From the NCBI GenBank assembly GCA_963920765.1, contig OY987242.1:30032002-30096001 (forward strand): a DNA stretch of 64,000 nucleotides, given 5' to 3'. The notes under the pieces were generated by a model, which did no database searches, was not told where the DNA came from, and saw only the letters and a list, made by a program, of their open reading frames with translations. Made by a program: the position numbers and the translations under genes. This stretch comes from Ulota crispa (taxonomy: Eukaryota > Streptophyta > Bryopsida > Orthotrichales > Orthotrichaceae). Of this stretch, positions 59,975 through 64,000 are shown one piece after another; position 1 is the stretch's first letter; each line of letters starts with the position of its first letter.

Positions 59975-62644
59975 ATGGAGTACCTTAACAAATGGTTTGC
60001 AAGCATTCTCTCCGCCATGCAATACGCACCAGGCGAAGCGCAGATGGTGGTTGCATTCTTGGTGGCTGTGATCTCCATTTTGCTTATGCCCTTGGTGCTC
60101 CTGAGATTGCACAAGCAAATGCGCAACGTGCTGCCGCCATCGCCTCCGGGCGCCTGGCCAATTGTCGGGCACTTACCCCTGCTGGGGAAGCAGCCACACA
60201 TCACCATGGAAAAATGGGCCAATGAGTTAGGCGGTATTTTTCTGCTTCGATTGGGATCAGTTCCAACAATTGTGGTCTCTTCACCAGAAATGGCGCGCGA
60301 AGTGCTGCTTACTCAGGACAAGACCTGGGCGTCCCGCCCGAAACGAAAAATCTCGGCGTTCTACTTTTCTTATAACTACCGAGGTTTGTGAATCGGACTA
60401 CTCCTTTGATTCCAATCATTTGAAAATTCAAACTGTTCATGTGTGTAATGAGCTTATCTGTGATGTTCGGGTGGGACTAGGCATTGCGTTTGCTCAGTAC
60501 ACGCCTATGTGGCGCCAGCTTCGGAAGATTGCAACGCTGGAGCTCCTGACGACGAAAAGGTTGGAAGCAATGAAGCCGGTGCGTTTCGAAGAATCGCAGC
60601 ACATGATTAGGTAAATCAAGCTGTCTTCATAACAGATTCTGAAGCTTTCGGTTAAAGTTTTTGAAAAACACAGCAAGTTTCTAACGACTCTTTGTCACGT
60701 ATAATAGCTTAAGAACAGAGTCTCTAAAAGCAGAATTGAAGTTACTCAGTGTAAGGCAATCACAAAGCGAAATCAAAAAAAATGTGAGAAGGAGAACTTA
60801 GCTGAACTTGCTGCACAGAAGAAACTGTGTTGATTGTAAAACGGAGATGTTTTGCAACACTTGCTGACATGTTTGCTTGGCAGGTCGATAATGCAGGATG
60901 TTGCAAAGGCAGGGAAGCTGGTGGACGTGAAGCTGAGGCTGAACATCAAAGTGGCGAACGAGATCTTCCGAATGGTGTTAGGACACCGATTTTCCGGCTC
61001 AATTCGTGAAGAGGAGGAAGAGGACGTGGAAGGGCGCAAGTTCAAGGACATAATCGACGAGCTTCAGCAACTGAAAGGCTTATTCATGTTCGGCGATTTC
61101 GTCCCGTGGCTGCGCTTCTTGGACATCGGCGGTATTGAGAAGCGGATGAAGGCGGTGCAAGGGAGCCTCGACACGTTCTTGAACAAAGTCGTGGACGAGC
61201 ACGAGGCGAAATGGCGCAAGGGACCGCTTGCGGAGACGGACAAGGACATGGTCGACGTGCTCTTGCGCACAATGCGTACACAACACCACAATGAAGCCTT
61301 GAAGCTTGACGTGGAGAGCATCAAAGCAACCGCCATGGTACTCACTCACGCAACTCTTGCTGCTAAGATCTCAATTCAAAGTGCCAGCAGTAAGTTTTCA
61401 AACAAAACGGCGCAACTCCCGCTGTCACAATTCCTAATCGCATGCTCCTCTTAGACTCTGTTCTCTGATTCTGCATTTAGATACTCTGTTCTTTAGTTGC
61501 AGGTACACAAATAAAGATTTAAAAACGTTTAAAAAAACTTGCAAAATTAGAAAATGGAGAACAAGAGTAACTTAACTTTACTCCGTTCCTTTTCGAATTA
61601 GGTGACGGCGCAGTTCCCGCTGTCATAATTTCTCTAATCGCGTGATCCTTAAACTCTGTTTTCTGAATCTGTATTTTGATACTCTGTTCTTTAGTTGCAC
61701 GTACAAATACAAAGATTCAAAAACGGTGAAAAAACTTGCAGAATTAGAAACTGGAGAAAAGAAAGTAACTTAACATACGGATGTCACAATTTCTAATCGC
61801 GTGCTCCTTAGACTCTGTTTTCTAATTCTACATTCAGATACTCTGGTCTTAAGTTGCAGGTACGCATATCAAGATTCAAAAATGGTGAAAAAACTTGCGG
61901 AATTAGAAACTGGAGACGCGAGAGTAACTTAACTTACTCCGTTTCTTTCCGAATCACGTGACGGAGTATCAATGGCTTGATTCTGATCATGGACTGGCTG
62001 TAAAACAGAGCATGATAGCAGCGGGAGTGGACACATCCTCGGTGACAGTGGAATGGGGAATGGCAGAGCTCATCCGTAACCCTACCGTTCTCAAATCGCT
62101 AACCTCCGAGCTCGACAACGTCGTCGGGAAAGACCGGCTGGTGCAAGAAACCGATATTCCGAGTCTCAAGTACCTTCAAGCATTCGTGAAAGAAGTCTTT
62201 CGTCTACATCCACCAGCGCCGTTGCTGATCCCGCACGAATCAACGCACGATTGCGAGATAACCGGCTACTTTGTCCCTGCAGGCACACGGCTACTCGTGC
62301 ACGCACATGCCATCGGTCGGAACAAGAGGGCGTGGGACAATCCTCTCCAGTTCGACCCGGAGAGGTTCATGCGTCGGTCGGAGATTGACGTGAAGGGCCA
62401 AGACTTCGGTCTCCTCCCATTCGGATCTGGAAGGAGAGCATGCCCCGCTATTGCCCTGGGCACCGTGTCTATGCAGTGGACGCTGGCGTTGCTGGTTCAG
62501 GCGTTTGATTGGTCTCTTCCTGTTGGTCAGAACTGTAAGGATCTGGACATGACGAAAGAGTTCGGGATTACGACCCCGCGGGCACACACGCTCTTCCTGC
62601 ACGCAGTCCCTCGTTTGAATCCCGACCTGTACCCGTCGCCATAG
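59975..62644 (+). CDS. Cytochrome P450, CYP71 clan (A-type), ER-anchored
   Basis: Four exons: 59975-60383, 60481-60610, 60884-61337, 62009-62644; introns 97, 273 and 671 bp, all GT-AG; 542 residues. N-terminal membrane anchor ~22-45, then the hinge PPSPPGAWPIVGHLP (54-68). C-helix WRQLR (Trp147, Arg151). I-helix AGVDTS (336-341) with the acid-Thr pair. ExxR in KEVFR (Glu393, Arg396). PERF at 448-451. Heme loop PFGSGRRACPAIALG with ligand Cys476; the usual Gly two residues after the Cys is Ala478. Start chosen at the Met directly before the anchor. The protein should be an ER mono-oxygenase using NADPH-P450 reductase. Substrate and exact CYP family cannot be read from sequence alone. The phase-0 intron before the I-helix motif fits the conserved A-type intron position. 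Intron 3 is built of tandem repeats. Confidence 0.94.
61408..61966 (+). repeat. Three ~160-200 bp tandem repeats in P450 intron 3
   Basis: The phrase TGTCAnAATTnCTAATCGCrTG-like begins units near 61423, 61621 and 61782. Each unit continues through AGACTCTGTT, ATACTCTGTTCTTTAGTTGC, AAAAACTTGCAGAATTAGAA and GTAACTTAAC. Units 1 and 2 carry an extra TACTCCGTT...GACGGCGCAGTTCCCGC part; its TACTCCGTTTCTTTCCGAAT version recurs at the end of unit 3. Confidence 0.85.
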
Positions 62645-62854
62645 CCGGACCGTCGATTGTTGCGTGCTTTTGCGTTTTTGCTTGTGTCGTTGCTGTGTCG
62701 AGCGGTACTGCAACACAATCATGTTGCTTTGAATTGTCCACTTTGCAGAGAGACAGATGTGTGATCATAGTAAAGGTACTCCCAATCTCTGGGCATGTGC
62801 TTTACCAACAGACTTATAGCTAGCAACTGTAATGACAGGCAGCTCCAGCTACCG
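62645..62854 (+). other. 3' flank of the P450 gene
   Basis: GC-rich to about 62710, consistent with 3' untranslated sequence. A minus-strand frame of 143 codons (62291-62722) is the antisense shadow of exon 4. Confidence 0.5.
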
Positions 62855-63829
62855 ACACTGAATATCGCGTTTGGGTTGCCCCACACTAGTTATTTGACAT
62901 TTTATACTACATAAATACTTACCGTTTATATAAAGGGAATTGGTATGTGTACCGCACCCTTTCAATTATTGTACCACACCCCAAAGTAAATTTTAGATTT
63001 CTACCATCAAAAAGCTGAATTTGAGAATTTGGGATTCAGATTTGGACTTAGAGACCATGATTTAGTCTAGAACCAAAAAAAAAGTTGCAATTCAATAACA
63101 TTCAATGAAAAATTTTAACTAGAGAGAAAATTGTTACTTTTACCTTTGTTTGTAAAAAAGATAAGCTTTTTCATTAGGTGTTGTTAAATTGCAATTTTTT
63201 TGTGGTTTTAGACTAAAAGCATGGCCCTAAGTCCAAATCTGAATTCCAAATTCTCAAATTCAGCTTTTTGATGGTAGAAATCTAAAATTTACTCTTGTGT
63301 GGTATAGTAATTGAAAGGGTGAGGTACACATATCAATTCCCTTACATAAATACTTACTGTTACAATCATTTCCATCAACAATTACTAAAAGAAACTATTT
63401 TTAAAGGGCTTGGCAACAACAATGAAGTTGTAAAAAAACAAACTAGAGGCATCTATGTTGTAAGTTGTGTGAAATTCCTAATGTAGAGTTGCATGTATCT
63501 CTAAGTGGACAACACTATTTCATCGGCATAAAATGGTGAGCCTATGAGCGGTGAGCCAAGATTTTGTGAGCGGGAACTAATCTTGAGCTCAAAATCAATA
63601 AAAAACTCAAAAAACAACAAATTTTCCAAGAGATGAATGTTTATAATACACAATTATAAGGCCCTATATATGCATGTATAGGTGAACTTTAATATTTAGG
63701 AAAAAAATAAGGCTCATGGCTCATGGATCCTTGCTTATGATTTAGCATTCCCCGCCTCTAAGTTACCAAGCAATGAGTAATGAGGTGACTTTTCAAGATA
63801 AGACAACCTAAATGCACAATTCACTATAG
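62855..63829. mobile_element. MITE, AGGTTGCC-ended family (M4), interrupted
   Basis: Left CACTGAATATCGCGTTTGGG plus TTGCC; right GACAACCTAAATGCACAATT plus CACTATAG. Interior order matches M3 (AACTATTTTTAAAGGGCTTG, AACAATGAAGTTGTA). Interrupted by the foldback at 62935-63341 and probably by a second insertion around 63520-63760. Confidence 0.65.
62935..63341. mobile_element. Foldback element G2, nested in M4
   Basis: GGGAATTGGTATGTGTACCG at the left is inverted at the right (GGTACACATATCAATTCCC). AAAAGCTGAATTTGAGAATT pairs with AATTCTCAAATTCAGCTTTT. 407 bp, non-coding. ACATAAATACTTAC.GTT occurs a few bases outside each end (62909-62926 and 63344-63361), a long flanking direct repeat. Confidence 0.8.
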
Positions 63830-64000
63830 AAAAAGCCCCTTTCAGGGAAAAAAAACCTGTTCGTCCGGAGACATTGCACAAATCACTATAGTATCAAAGG
63901 CTCTATTCATGTAGCAAGGCAGCTTTAACGGTATTAGTACACAAACACACAATATGCACAAGTTGGTGGTACGTGATATAGGAAAAGTGCTTGATATTGT
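63830..64000. other. Window end, nothing recognised
   Basis: Short stretch without a gene or element boundary. Confidence 0.5.

Noticed and set aside
59975-62644. Assignment of the P450 to CYP78A
   Set aside because: The heme loop and C-helix context look A-type but do not clearly match CYP78A motifs; only clan-level assignment is defensible.

Overview
The window is nuclear DNA of a land plant. The evidence is four intron-bearing or plant-type genes (an eL37 ribosomal protein, a Tat-SF1/CUS2-type splicing factor, a plant-type BTB/POZ protein and an A-type cytochrome P450), telo-box motifs (AAACCCTAA) in gene leaders, and CACTACAAG-type CACTA ends. The species cannot be fixed from this sequence. 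Genes fill only a small part; most of the rest is AT-rich DNA packed with small non-autonomous DNA transposons, many nested in one another.

Layout. Positions 1-36100 hold no gene I can support. They carry TTAA-flanked elements, a ~250 bp family with 4-bp target duplications, foldback (long inverted repeat) elements, TA-flanked and CACTA mini-elements, and a few GC-richer islands that may be captured or decayed gene fragments. From 36.1 to 42 kb there is a telo-box-bearing island, an intronless BTB/POZ reading frame (38022-39269, +) and a four-exon RPL37 gene (40237-41723, -) that is too fragmented to show up as a long ORF. A HTATSF1-like gene with eleven coding exons lies at 47014-51239 (+). 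A four-exon CYP71-clan P450 lies at 59975-62644 (+). Each splice model below keeps frame through every junction: 93, 441 and 542 residues for RPL37, HTATSF1-like and the P450, plus 415 for the BTB frame.

The most unusual feature is a dense population of about 20 elements that start TTAA-CCC and end GGG-TTAA. They fall into discrete size classes (about 225, 240, 320, 650, 720 and 930 bp after nested insertions are removed). In at least three nests the host sequence is readable on both sides and a single TTAA has become two. This is the target-site signature of piggyBac or Sola-type transposases, neither of which is a standard component of annotated land-plant genomes. A second family (AACACC ends, ~250 bp) makes 4-bp duplications of varying sequence. 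The two families have inserted into each other, so they were active over the same period. Copies of these or of a TA-flanked family sit in introns of HTATSF1 and RPL37 and just behind the BTB stop codon.

No transposase gene was recognised in the window, so all elements appear non-autonomous.
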